Source: Chara braunii
Taxonomy: Eukaryota > Streptophyta > Charophyceae > Charales > Characeae
Assembly (NCBI GenBank): GCA_003427395.1
Contig: BFEA01000013.1
Location: 539,863 to 592,471 of the forward strand
Reading direction: 5' to 3'
Length of the DNA: 52,609 nt
Position 1 is the stretch's first letter. Each line of letters starts with the position of its first letter. Made by a program: the position numbers and the translations under genes. Below the pieces are notes generated by a model. It did not search any database. It was not told the DNA's origin and worked only from the letters and a program-made list of their open reading frames with translations. Of this stretch, positions 1-11,879 are shown piece by piece.

Positions 1-990
1 CATTTTAGTTTACCTAAATCATTAGGTATGGGCTACCCGCCTTAAGATTTGGAATGGGGTTACCTACTATATCCCCAGCTAGAGATCTAGTTCAGGGAAA
101 GAGAAAAATCAATAGGTCCGAACTACTAGCCCTATCTGACAACTCTCACATTTGGTTTGAGTTGTATCTCATCATGGTGGATGAAAAAGCTGCATGGACT
201 GTGCTTGGAGATCCCATAGGACGAAGACTTGAGGGAGTGGTGCGTCATAGGTCCGGGCTAAATAGAGAGATATAGAGCTAGGGAGCTTTCAACGGCTGGA
301 CGAGAGGATCACGAATCCCTTTTTGGTGTACATGGACCTCGACGGGATTGGCGTTGTGGGGAGATATAAACACACATCACTTCTATTATATAGCTGAGAT
401 ACTTGCACGGAGTCACACTCGTTCATTAGGTTCGGGCTCCCAAGGAGACACTTGCACGAAGTACGGAGTCCGACACCATGGGAGTTCAAGTAGCTACTGG
501 AAAGTACATCACATCATCGGTTCGAGTTTTCCGCGAGCTCAAGTAATGCTTTAGGCATGCCCCGTTACGTTGTGAGGGTTTCGTCGACGACGGGGAGCCA
601 AAGGTGGCTGGAATACCGCACACTATTAACCCGACTCAGTAAGTGGCTAATGTGCGAGAGAGAAGTATGACGGAGCCAGCCACCATAGATCGAAATCAAG
701 AATACAGTTCGAGATCACTTAGTCAGAGGCGTAGGGAGATAAGAGACAATTGTCAAAGAGATGATTGGCGAAATCGATACGAGAAAGAGAGAGAGGATAC
801 TTTAGAGACAGAGGCAGAAATAAAATTCCACTTATACACATCTACGACCTAAGAATTGACGAACGTACAAGAGTTTTACGTACTCCCTTACAAAATGTGA
901 GGCAGATCTCATGTCTCGGATTAGTCTTGCGAGCTCGATACGAGACCCCCTTATCTTCAAAGGATATGAGATTTCAAATTAATTAGAAAA
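1..990 (+). pseudogene. Decayed coding-like region, family unknown
   Basis: Several short plus-strand frames here have protein-like composition, but none is a complete gene. One runs 54-275 (73 codons), one about 300-480, one 643-852 (rich in Arg, Glu and Asp) and one 765-986. The last two overlap in different frames, so reading through would need frameshifts. I recognise no domain or motif. The stretch could be a decayed transposon or gene, or chance open frames in fairly GC-balanced DNA. No promoter or splice signal was identified. Confidence 0.25.
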
Positions 991-1559
991 AACGACAGCG
1001 GCACACTATCGCATTTTTTCGAATCGGACCACTCTTAGCGATAAAAAAATAAACAGGTTGTTACTCAAGAATTGGTATGCAAATCCCTCCCTGTTATATA
1101 TGCCCGGCTTAGGAATCTTTCATTGTGATCTCGAACAACAAGTGCAATTTATGCAATTAATAAATTAAAATAAAATGTATAACACATCATAATTATGAAT
1201 TTACGAATGTAGAACTGTGACCAGACCAGCAAACAGTATATCGTTAAACAATGTTACTGAAGCACGATCAATGCCGACTCGACTCAAGGCAAAGACAAAA
1301 TGAACGAGGGAAGGTGAAAACCCGTAATAATATCGTAAAGTACAGATGAAAAGACATGGTCATCACTCGTCAAGAACCCTCTCTCTCCCTCTCAAGTCCC
1401 ACGCTCAATCTTTTTTTTATTGTGCTTTTCGTGTACCACATCCATGTACCTCATGAGATTGTGGTCTGATAATATGGAGTCATCTAAGGCCCATGAGTTA
1501 TGAACAAGTCAATCCGAGGCCAAAGATTCTGAAGTTAAGCATAGCATAAAAACTCCTAC
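991..1559. other. AT-rich intergenic, no gene seen
   Basis: AT-rich sequence with no reading frame or repeat that I can support. Confidence 0.5.
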
Positions 1560-2430
1560 ATAGTACGAAGATATGGTTTGGAGAAGATCCCTCGTCTGAG
1601 ATGTTGAAACTTTAATGCTTCATTCACCACCACATCATAGTCAATAGCTGCTGGTGAGACATATTTTTGGCCAGGTCAACCAGATCACCTCAGTAAGAAC
1701 TACTGATGAGACAAAAAGAGACTAGAAGCCTAGGGTAGTCAAAATATAGCTTAGGACCAAAGTTATGCATCCGTTTTGTTTCCCCATGAAGCACCAATGC
1801 TCTCTCCTCAACATACCATGTTGCTATAACCCAAACTGAGTCAAATTGTTCATGAGTCTCCTTTCCTTTCTTCACATAGATCGTCAAATCTTTGATAGTT
1901 CCCTCTGCAAACTTAGCTAGGGCCACGCAGATTGACAAGTCTCCTTGCTTGAAACCAATTAAACTAACATAATGATAATAGAAAGCATCCTTGGAAGCAA
2001 TCCCGTTGAGACTGATCAAGACTCAGCCATCGACCGAAAATGATTCCATTGTACTCATATGGGTGACAATGTTGATCCTTATTGATCTCTATAACTTGTT
2101 TAATTCTCTTCAAAGATGCAGTTGTACTGATCGTCTTACCAAACCGATTTCGATAATATATAGTATATTCAATTATGGTTTGTCTCTTGAAAGTACTTAG
2201 TGCTCTATTTCTCATCCGACTCTTGAATGATGCAATGTAGTCTGTCTCAGTGTTTTCCCACTTGTCTGATCTCTTTCGTTGTTTTTTGCATGTTACCCAT
2301 AAAACGTTTTTATTACTAATTTCTCCTTCTCTCCAACTGTAAATTCAAATACCCTATTGTGCTGCTGAGAAGGATTATTTGTTCTCAACTGTACTTTTGA
2401 TCTTTTCTCAGTTGATAGCTCGAGATTAGA
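1560..2430 (-). pseudogene. Decayed protein-coding sequence, family unknown
   Basis: Minus-strand frames in order 5' to 3' are about 2430-2300, 2340-1964 and 2019-1690, with a possible weak continuation to about 1560. Each has convincing protein-like composition, for example an IEYTIYYRNRFGKT stretch near 2150 and AKFAEGTIKDLTIYVKKG near 1890. The open frame changes at least twice (near 2300 and near 2000), so this is a broken gene or transposon remnant. No catalytic motif, zinc finger or repeat was recognised. An alternative is a multi-exon gene, but I see no clean donor and acceptor pair at the frame changes. Confidence 0.4.
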
Positions 2431-2616
2431 TGATCAGATTGCACCTAGGAGATCGTAGTCAGGCTATGTTGCACACCCGGTCACGACCGGGGCCAAAAAC
2501 TCGGCCGCAGCCGCGGCCGTCGGCCAAATCGACCATTTTCAGGCACGGCCGACCAGCCAAGTTTGGTGCAGCAATTTGTTTCCCATATTTTAGCAGACAA
2601 AAAAAAAAAAAAACAA

Positions 2617-2657
2617 ATATGGGCGTGGAGGGCTCAAAAAACCCTACACGCCCATAT
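2617..2657. repeat. Strong 16-bp stem-loop
   Basis: The left arm 2617-2632 (ATATGGGCGTGGAGGG) and right arm 2642-2657 (CCCTACACGCCCATAT) pair at 15 of 16 positions around a 9-nt loop. An A-run lies just before the stem and a T-run just after, which extends the pairing. It could be the core of a foldback or MITE-like element, or an extrudable cruciform. No transposon ends were found around it. Confidence 0.75.
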
Positions 2658-2691
2658 ATTTTTTTAGGGCATTGTTGTTTTCTATTGCATA

Positions 2692-2764
2692 AAACACACA
2701 CACACACACACACTCTGAAACCCCGCACAAGTGTGTGTGTGCGTGTGTGTGTGTGTGTGTGTGT
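2692..2764. repeat. Facing (CA)n and (TG)n microsatellites
   Basis: A (CA)n tract (about 2694-2712) is followed after about 20 nt by a (TG)n tract (about 2731-2764). Because the two are complementary, the whole block is a foldback as well as a Z-DNA-prone microsatellite. A further (TG)n block lies at 2852-2907. Confidence 0.8.
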
Positions 2765-3170
2765 GATCGGGTGGGGGTTGGGGGGGCGACCCCTTCCCCA
2801 CCAATCAATCAATCACTTGTTCAATCAAAAAAAAAAAAAAAAAACGATATTTGTGTGTGTGGGTGTGTATGTGTGTGTGTATGTGTGTGTATTTGTGTGT
2901 GTGTGTGACATTGGGTGGGGGTTGGGGGGGCGACCCCTCCCCCATCAATCAATCAATCAGTCGCTTCCCTCAATCAATCAATCAGTGAAGTATTACTATA
3001 AAAATCAAATGAATCAATCAATCAGTGGAGCGTACTACTATAAAAAGTCCATCAGTGAAGCGTACTACTATAAAAAAGCCCATCAATCAATCAATCCGTC
3101 CGTTCCCTCGATCAATCAATCAATCAGTCGGTTCCCTCAATCCCGAAATACAATGATTGTAAGCACATAA
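2765..3170. repeat. Tandem duplication with (TCAA)n arrays
   Basis: A GGGTGGGGGTTGGGGGGGCGACCCC-type block occurs at about 2768 and again at about 2913. Each is followed by (TCAA)n tetranucleotide repeats and T- or A-runs. From 2985 to 3090 a short GTACTACTATAAAA unit recurs three times. A 246-codon open frame (2430-3170) crosses this simple sequence and is not taken as a gene. Confidence 0.8.
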
Positions 3171-5286
3171 AAATCAAATCATGTCTCGAGACTCTTCTAC
3201 TAACCAGGAAAACAGAACCACGTAGTAAATAATGGTAAATTGGAGATTTGTTAGAAAGGCATTTGAACTCTCTTATCCAACCTCGATTGATTAATATTTA
3301 TTCTAATTGGTTCCCTTCAATTAAAACTTTTGCAAATAACTCTGCAACCTTTTTTAGAATGCGTCATTCGTTTACTCATCTGGCCAAACATAGTATGTCA
3401 CGAACACCTGCAAAGTTGGTCAAGGTACCTTATTTGCTTATGCCATTTTTTCCACGTACCAACCGTTCGCTGATTAGTTGGTTAGAGCTTAATCGACGAG
3501 TACAGAGAACTTGTCACTTGTGATCAAACTCACCGATTCCAGCAAGTTTCTCCCCATCGTTGCTTCATAAGAGCATGTTTGTAAGAAGAACGCTACCCTC
3601 ACAATTATAATCAAAGAGAACCTATTATAAAAAGAGTTGAATGAAAGATGGGCGCAAGTAGTCTGAGAAGAACGAGAATCCTTATGCCTGGTTCAATCAC
3701 CTTCCTTCACACATTCGTCTTCGTCCAACATTCATCAACGCTCTCGCTCTGCTCTTTATCCCAATCACACAAGGAAACAACATTGTCACGCTGTAAACAG
3801 ATATGTAATGATAATCATAATTGAGCCCTCGACCTTTTGTTGGAAGGAATAGTCCAGCCAGTGCGAGTCTTGTCCAGAAAGGTCTCAGAAAATCAAAGGA
3901 ATAACCGAAAGTGAGCGCCAAGCCACGTAATATTTACACTTGTGCATCTTGCACATAAGCTCATTCTCTCAAAACCTTCACTATGTGATTTCTTCCTCTT
4001 GCCAGCACTCAAACCATGCACTCACATTTTTAACTTCACTCGTACCTACACTCGTCTTTATCCCCTCACAACGAAGTGAACAGCGGTTAATAAAGATGAT
4101 TACACTAGAATGCAGATGATGTCAGTAGTAATCTGACTGCATGTGTTTCCTTGCATGAGTCTGCGAAGACACATCACACGCTTGATGCTCGCCACAATGG
4201 CTTGGCGATTGCAACAACTTAGCTCCGAGTATGTACATACTTTCCCGCTTATTTAACCCGCTTGTCTATCTTTCACCACTAGTTCCCAGTGCCCATTAGT
4301 TCCGGAAATAAATCCGCGCGCAAGTAGTGATAGGCGCACAAAGACAATGCAGTTCGTACCAGTAAGACCTCCTGCACAATGTTCTCACATAAAACTTCAT
4401 TTCCAAGCTTACCCATGTTCTACTACTTTTACACTGTGTGTTAGAACTTAGTCCGCCAGTGTCGCCATAGAATAAGACACGTCCGATAGTGCACACTAAG
4501 CAGAGTGTAAAAACGGTGTAGTCGGCATTCACTGCAAACCCTCGTAGAAGACTTCTCAAAGCTCTCAAGTAAGTCTGCTGCCGAACGTACGTCACGCACA
4601 CCCTACTCAGCAAGTCGGCATTTTCCCCCCACATCAAAAATGGAACAAAATTCAACAATAGGTACAACGCATTTCCACGAGCAGTTTCTCCATGGAAACC
4701 ACTCATACTGCACCGATAGATGACAAAAACCCAGAACTAACACTAAAGTGATACAACGAGTCAGAGAAACTACTGTCCTCTAACTAATGATACCAGCCCT
4801 CTTGTTCACATCCATGCCTGTCAAAGAGGACCCGACTTCTTCTGACTTCGAGGATTGCGCCTGCCTTTAGTGTTTGATACAATCATGCACTCGTTCTCAC
4901 AAGTTCATGCACATAAAATTCATTGACGTTCCAAGAAATCTCACATTCATCGTTCATCAAAAGTCAGGACGTACCAATCATGGTCACTTTTACCCCACTA
5001 CTAGACTCGCTATCACAGTGGCAAGCACCATTGGTTGTATGGACATAGATCGAGTTGAAAACATCAACTGCATGTTGGCTAGAGTTCGGACTAAAATCTG
5101 ACTTCCGGTAACTCTCCACTCTCGCTAATACTCTATGCAGCTCGACCTTTCCTTCCAAACTGATTATTACACTCTCTCCTTCCGCCACTAACCGCTTCTA
5201 GCAAGGTAGCCGATTTCTTTAGACCAGCGTAGGCATAGTAGAAACGGGGAAGACTGCTCAATGCAGACGATGGGAAATCCTTAACT
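3171..5286. other. Intergenic, no gene supported
   Basis: Short frames of 74 to 136 codons occur (3248-3523 plus; 3697-3921 and 4296-4706 minus), but none shows a domain, a biased composition or a conserved partner elsewhere in the window. No repeat was recognised by eye. Confidence 0.4.
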
Positions 5287-5665
5287 GGGGCCCACTCCAT
5301 CGACCCATAAAAGAAAACGGGGACCCCACCTTCCCGTACCCTCTGTAAGTTTCACATGGGTATCAGCGCTTTTGGTTGGGCAAGCTGGGCCCGCTCCCGT
5401 CGACTTGTAAAAGAAAACGGGGACCCCACCTTCCCGTATCCTCCATTAAGTTTCATGCAGGTATCGGCCCTTTCGGTTGGGAAATCTAGGGCCGCTGGAC
5501 CCCACATTCCCGTATCATCCGTAGGTTTGGGAAAGCTGGGGCCGATCCCGTCCACCCGTAAAAGAACACGGGAACCCGATCCCATCCACCCGTAAAAGAA
5601 CACGGGGACCCGACATTCCCATATCCTCCGTAGGTTTTACGAGGGCATTGGCGCTTTTGGTTGTG
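5287..5665. repeat. Degenerate ~100-bp tandem repeat
   Basis: The unit carries GGGCCC..TCC, a GTAAAAGAAAACGGGGACCC core, TTCCCGTATCCTCC and GCGCTTTTGGTTG. Two nearly full units start at about 5287 and 5387. Truncated units follow at about 5490, 5537 and 5577. Reading frames on both strands here only reflect the repeat. Confidence 0.85.
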
Positions 5666-7151
5666 CAGGTTCTTTTACGGACACAAAAATGGTACACTTC
5701 AACGGACACTGCCCCCGGGACCTGTTGTATGTCACATTACCAGCCCAACAAAACGAACACTAAAATTCAAAACAAAAAAATCATTTTCCACTGCAAGCTA
5801 CAGGCCCGGTTCTCTTCCAAACTCCCTCAAGCTTTTCAGCGCCACGACTTCAAACATTTCTACTTACCTCTGAAGCTTGTGTGGCAACCTTGATCTGCGG
5901 AATCATGTGGGATCCAGCAAAACACCACTTTTTACTTGTAGTGTGGGCTCAAACCCTAAGTCCTAATCTTTCCAATAAAAATATCAAAATAATGAAAAAC
6001 AAAATTGCCCTCAAAGACCAATTTTCAACTTTCTGCTGCCACGTGTCCACCAAAGCCATTTTCGGAGAGGAAAACACACTCAGACTTGACAGATTTTCAA
6101 GCTTCAGTGACACATCCTTCAGGGGCATTAAACGAATTCTCTTTTCTAGAGTTAATATTCATCACAACGGGATATCAATGAGGGGCATTAAACTAGTTTT
6201 GGAAACTATACTAACCCCCTACTGACTCAGAGCAGGTAATAAAGTCTCCTGTCTAGGCCCCATACCAGTGACATGAAGCTCACATCAGCAGTCTATCACG
6301 GTAAGACACCTCATACGGCATCTTAGGAAACACGAGCACTCACGATAATGAGAGACGAGTAAGCTTGGATGCACCCACCATAGTGTGGACTGCGGCTATA
6401 TTGGAGAGAAGTAGCTCGTGCGGATGTGCTAAGTGCTCCTTCCGTGCGAGATAGACAATCAAGCCATATTAACCATTATGGCACCAATACAGAACTGCAC
6501 TTTGCTTACTTGTCATGAAAATGTGTTATCGCCCCCCACACACACTCCGTGAACATCGGTTCACCAACTCTTTCATAATGCCGTATATGATTGACCAGAG
6601 CTGGCGAGTGCTAACACATTCGTAAAAGTCACACACTCAAACAATCCCAGTGTATTCTCGTCTCCACTGCACCAATGCTGGGAATGACAACGAGCATAAA
6701 ACTTCCCTTCGGCAGCAAGCTAAGCAGACTCCCGCTAACAACTACGATATCGCTATAGAACTTCCCTTCGCCTGAAAGGGCACCTCACCAACTCTTTCAG
6801 GTGTACTCCGCAATCCGTCAAAGCCAGAGGCTATGCACGGCCACTATTTGCACCTATTGCTACAGAACTGCCCTTTGCTTGTAGGCATGAACGTGTTATC
6901 CGTCCCCCACCGCATTCCATGAAGAGCACCTCAACATAACTTTCGCGAGTACTCCGCAAAAGCCAAAGGCTACACACGACCACAATTTGCATCGCCGAAG
7001 CAGAAAGTTGAAAATTGCCCACGCGTACACACTCCCACTGAAATATTCTGCCATACTCAGCAATCCGTCATCGAAGGACGCACTGCCTCGGATCACAATA
7101 TTTTCGCTCTGCAAGGAGCCACCGACTCCCATCGTTGTACTCAGGCCATCC
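5666..7151. repeat. Intergenic with decayed local duplications
   Basis: There is no gene. AGGGGCATTAAAC is duplicated 60 bp apart (6121 and 6181). A CAGAACTGCCCTTTGCTT..GTGTTATC..CACTCCRTGAA block recurs loosely near 6490, 6755 and 6860, which suggests old tandem duplications in this flank of EF1A. Confidence 0.5.
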
Positions 7152-7297
7152 GTCATCAACGTCAGAAACCACACATGGCCACTTCGGCAAAATACTGTTT
7201 GCTCACACGTGTCCCTACATTGTGCGTCATCAACGTCAGAAACCACATGGCCACTTCGGCAAAATACTGTTTGCTCACACGTGTCCCTACATTGTCT
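7152..7297. repeat. Near-exact 74-bp direct duplication
   Basis: The sequence from GTCATCAACGTCAGAAACC is present twice in direct tandem (starting 7152 and 7226). The copies differ mainly by a 2-bp ACACA/ACA length change, so the duplication is recent or conserved by gene conversion. Confidence 0.9.
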
Positions 7298-7401
7298 ATC
7301 GCCGGGTCCCACTGTTGCCTACTGCCCAAATGAGCTCTCACACGCAATCAACGCGCGCAAAAACTGCGATGTTGACATTGTTGGCCGACGCGTTAGCAAC
7401 C

Positions 7402-8100
7402 CCTCACGCTCACACAATGACAGCACGCTGTCCATTAACTCTCTACCTCATGGCAGTCCAACAGTTCCTCAGTGAATCATCCCGAGTGCGATTGTTTGCT
7501 TGTGCACGGATGAAAACGAGTTGATGTGCACACCTGCTCGCCTCCCTTCACGACTCCCTTCATGACAGTTCACGAAGACGTCCACCCAGACAACAGTCCC
7601 CTCTCTCCTGCAGTCAACCTCCTGAGATGTTTCCACCACTAATTACGATCCAATAAAATTTGCCAATGTCGCTGCCGCAAAGGACGTCTGGACCTACCTA
7701 CTCCTACCAACCCTCCTTGGAAATATCCACCACTCGTTGCATTGCATCTTGACACCTCATGCTCGCATAATGACAGCACGCTATGTCCATTGACACTCTA
7801 GATCATGGCAGTCCAACAATAAATCAGTGAATCGTCCCCAGTGCGATTGACTGCTCGCGCACGGATGAAAACGAGTTTATGTGCACACCCACTCGCCTCC
7901 CTTCACGACAGTTCACCAAGACGTCCACCCAGACAAGTCCCCTCTCTCCTGCAGTCAACCTCCTGAGATATTTCCACCACTAAATTACCATCCAATAAAA
8001 CTTGCCAATGTCGCTGCCGCAAAGGACGTCTGGACCTACCTGTTCCTACCAGCACTTTCTTGGAAATATCCACCACTCGTTGCATTGCAACTTGACACAA
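7402..8100. repeat. ~355-bp tandem duplication
   Basis: Two units start at about 7402 and 7757. Both contain AATGACAGCACGCT, CACGGATGAAAACGAGTT, CCTGCAGTCAACCTCCTGAG and GCCGCAAAGGACGTCTGG in the same order. Indels of about 10 bp separate them. Open frames such as 7881-8225 plus are not conserved between units and are not called. Confidence 0.88.
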
Positions 8101-10008
8101 CTTTGCCATCTCCGCTACCCGTAGACCATCTGCGGAACTGGCACACATTTCACTTCACCAACCTTCCATTTCGATTACTCCTTGACTGCACCATGCCTTC
8201 AATCGTTAATCTAACCTCTGAGTGACTGCCATATATTCTAATAACTGTGCGGACGCCACTCGTTCCCTGTCACTCGCTTACAACACATCCGCCAGCAATT
8301 GACTTGTGCAGCAGAGTCCTCCGCCGTATGCCACAGAGAGCAAACTACCGCCGTGTCCAGTCCTCCCGCCCTATGATTGTTCACCGAGACCCACCATTCC
8401 GTTAGGGTAACTCCCGCATTTTTCCTTACGCCTCAAACTCACTAAACCAAGCCTGACAGAAATCCAAGAAACGGACGACAGCCACATTCCGGTGGGCATG
8501 ACTGGCTCGACTTCCCAAACAAGTCAATACTCCACATCCACCTTCTGGTGTGCACGACTAGCTCGACCTAACATGGCAATACTCCGCCCATTTGAAAGCA
8601 CCAGTACACCACATATGGGCCCGCGGATGTCAGCATGAAACCCGCACCACTTTTGAGCCGCCAATTTTTTTCCTCAACAGCGGGCCTGACCGTGCGGCGC
8701 CTAAGAGTTTTGCGTGTGGCGACAAAAACTTCCTGCAAGGCTGGGGGCGCGTACCAGCGGTTTAACCACTGCCCGTCACGGTGACAACGACCAAAGATAT
8801 AGACAACAGCGCAAGTGACGAGCAAAACGCAACTACGGGGAATCCCACCATAAAAGTGGAATTCGTGCAAATGAGGACGTTAATTGTCATCTATCCTCGT
8901 ACAGTTTGACCAGCTCGCAAACGAACACTACTTTCAACTTAATCACTAACTCAATTGCCGCTCCTCAACTGGCTTTAACTCACTCGTATCTTACCTCATT
9001 TACGGCCGGACCTGGACTCATCTGACTCCAAGCTCGTCAATCAAGTCTTAGCGTTGCGAGTACATATGACATAAGGCTAGCTTCTTGCTTGTTCGCACAC
9101 TACCTGCGGACAACCGTTTACCACAAAATTTATCAAGGTCTTAAGTTGAATAAGCCTTAAGAGGGAGTCAGCACACATGCTAACTTCACCGCAGAGTTCC
9201 ACCAAGGTCCGAGTGTGACTAAGCCTTTAAAAAGAGCCAGCAAACACCCAGACGTATCAGAAAACAAATCAAGAATCATACTCGCAATGGATCCTCTCAC
9301 GGTACATCCGTGGCGTAATTAGATCGCCCGTATGCGTTCTAAATGCGGAGTCGCAGAGGCCAACACTACCAGATTTAACCACTACTGGATCGGAAGAGGA
9401 AGCAGTCAGTCTCTCTCTCGCCTAAGCCAGCTCCTGCAGGACTTTTCACAAGCTTGGGGAAAAGGGCGAAAGCTTTAAACACGACTGCGATGCAGATGTG
9501 CATAGGAACCTCCACATACTGCGCGCTAGGAGCCCAAACGGAGTTCCTGAGTGTGCATCAGACAACAAACTCGGACTTCAAAAGGTCTTAAGTCACAATG
9601 CCGAACGCCACGGAATGACGTGCGAATTAGGGTTAACGTAACACCGGTCTAAAACAGACGATAGAATTCATCATACGACGGCGCCGCGATACACCCAATT
9701 TCGCCCAAATTGAAATTCCGTGCCTCTAACGAGTACTCAGAAGTTACGGTCGCCCTCGACTTCGAAGTCGCGCATGCCACACAGGACACAACGAGTTCTT
9801 AGAGATTGTAGCCCTATGGGCTCGAAATTCGAAACCAGCTTTCCAGAAAGAAAACAACACTTTCGGTCACAAATGCCGTGACACCCGAGTTCCCATACGA
9901 TCAGAAAACTACGGGTAAGAGAATCGAGTTCAAAGACCACTGACCAATTCCCGCCGCACACAGGATTTAGGGTTCGCATTCTGAAAACCAAGACGGCAAA
10001 GCAAGTGG
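8101..10008. other. Intergenic, no gene supported
   Basis: Only frames of about 100 codons or fewer without recognisable features (8568-8870 and 9737-10021 minus). No transposon signature was seen. Confidence 0.4.
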
Positions 10009-10250
10009 ATTGATAGTCCATTTACGTGGTGATGTGATATAATCAGTAAACCCGAGACAATACCGAGTCCTTTCAACTGAGAGAACATCGAGACCTCCAA
10101 CCCAGTTATAATCCTGTCCGACCTAGTGGATCGACTGTCCATTTGCGAGGTGGTGTCATAGATCCAGCAGCTGCAGAGACGATACCGAGTTCTTTCTACC
10201 GGGAGGAGATTATCGACGGCCCAAACCCAGTTACGATCCTGTCCAAACGA
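10009..10250. repeat. ~120-bp tandem duplication
   Basis: A unit starting GATTGATAGTCCATTTACG (10009) recurs diverged at 10129 (GATCGACTGTCCATTTGCG). Both then carry a TACCGAGT and CCAGTTA..ATCCTGTCC series. No coding function is supported. Confidence 0.75.
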
Positions 10251-10844
10251 TCCCGTGACCATATCATTTGCCGACAATCCACGCGGCATCAAGGACATCC
10301 TCAGACTCCACAAAAGCGAGTTCCAATTACAGTTATCGGAAGACAACACACATCCCCACTCTACCATCGCCCTGAACTGTGCCGGAGGTCAGTTCCTACC
10401 ACAGATCTGAGAAAAAGTCAATTCAGCAATCCGCCGCCCAAGACATCCAATCCAACCCTAAAATTCCTTACAAGAAACCAGACACCGGAGTACACATAGC
10501 ACTCATACTTCCAATCGACTTCTATGCAAAAACCTCGATTAACTTTAACTCACGGTTTGCATACGTAACACGTTCAGACCTGTCGATAAATGCAAGGCAA
10601 CATCCAAACGTAAGGCGGTCATTCTGAAGGTAAAAATTTCGAACAACACAACTCACTAAGATTTTCCTCGTCCTCTTCTTCCCGCCAAACACCGAAGTTC
10701 AAGCCGACATCAACAGCGAATACCGTCCATATCGTAATACACGTACGTGCAGGATAAGTCAAACAAGAAATCTAATCAAGACGTGAAGCAATACAATTCG
10801 AGTACATATTCTCGAAAAATTCAAACTGCTTTCATCCGACCGCC

Positions 10845-11150
10845 GGAAGCACTGAATCATTCGATGGGGTACTAAGCACAAAAGGTTAAAACTAAGCACA
10901 CGATATCGCCAAGAGCCAGAGGGACCACGTCGATATACAAGAATTACACATCGACACGCCGCTCACATTAACATTCAGATAAACAGTGTTTTTCTCCGCG
11001 CACTGCAAGCACTAAATCGTTCGATCGGTTACAAAAGTACAATACTGAACTGACTAAGCACACGACAACGCCAAGGCCAAGAGGAAACACGTCGGAATAC
11101 CACAATTACGCATGCATCGACACCGTTCAAATTAACATTCGCAACAGATT
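10845..11150. repeat. ~157-bp diverged tandem duplication
   Basis: AAGCACTGAATCATTCGAT (about 10850) and AAGCACTAAATCGTTCGAT (about 11007) start two units that both continue through ACTAAGCACACGA, CGCCAAG and CACGTCG. No gene is apparent. 11150-11879 is the probable 3' flank and UTR side of EF1A, and no clear polyadenylation signal was picked out. Confidence 0.75.
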
Positions 11151-11879
11151 AACCTCATACAGCATCGAAAAATTACGCACCATTTCCTTCATCTTAAGAG
11201 ATCAGAACGAACTCGCATACGTTGGATAATTGCATTGCAGAATTCTTTAAGATACGTATTCGTTCAAAATCATTCACAAGTGCATCCTCGGCCAGAGACA
11301 GTCCATTACTCTCTTTCTCCGAGGTGTTTGTTTTGCTTCACGATAGAGACTCACCATCACAAGCAGACACTCTTTCGTAACCACTACTCGTGCACGTTAA
11401 TAGGATCAACCGCTCTGCAATCCGCAAAAGAATCAACAACTCTCCGAGAAGACATACCATTGAACCCATTAGCCACGCCATCGCCTATCGAGCACCCAGG
11501 TCTGTTGCCAGCGAGATGTAACCATTCGATCATCAAACTGACCAAACAACAAACGCAGAGAACTCACGACATGAAATTGAATAAACACAGTCTCTCGATA
11601 TCTACTTTCCCTTTCTTCACCGTCAACTGAGAGAGACGGAAACGACCACTTCCTCACAGCGAAGACTCTATACTCAAGAAACTCGTCGCTAAATTCCACT
11701 CCACAACGGAACACCGGAGCACAACAGCACGACATATTGAATCGCCCCGCGGCCCCCATTTCGGGGGCTGCTGCAGAACCAGAGAAGCAACCACCATCCA
11801 CCTCCGGTGGCAGCGTCTCCACATCACTCTGTAATTCTTCAATTTTCGCCGCATTCGCCAGAGGAGACACGCTACCAAT

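Noticed and set aside
2430-3170. 246-codon open frame
   Set aside because: It runs through (CA)n, (TG)n, poly-A and (TCAA)n simple repeats; the length comes from repeats lacking stops.
6896-7524. Overlapping 129-162-codon frames on both strands
   Set aside because: Produced by the 74-bp direct duplication; no protein features.
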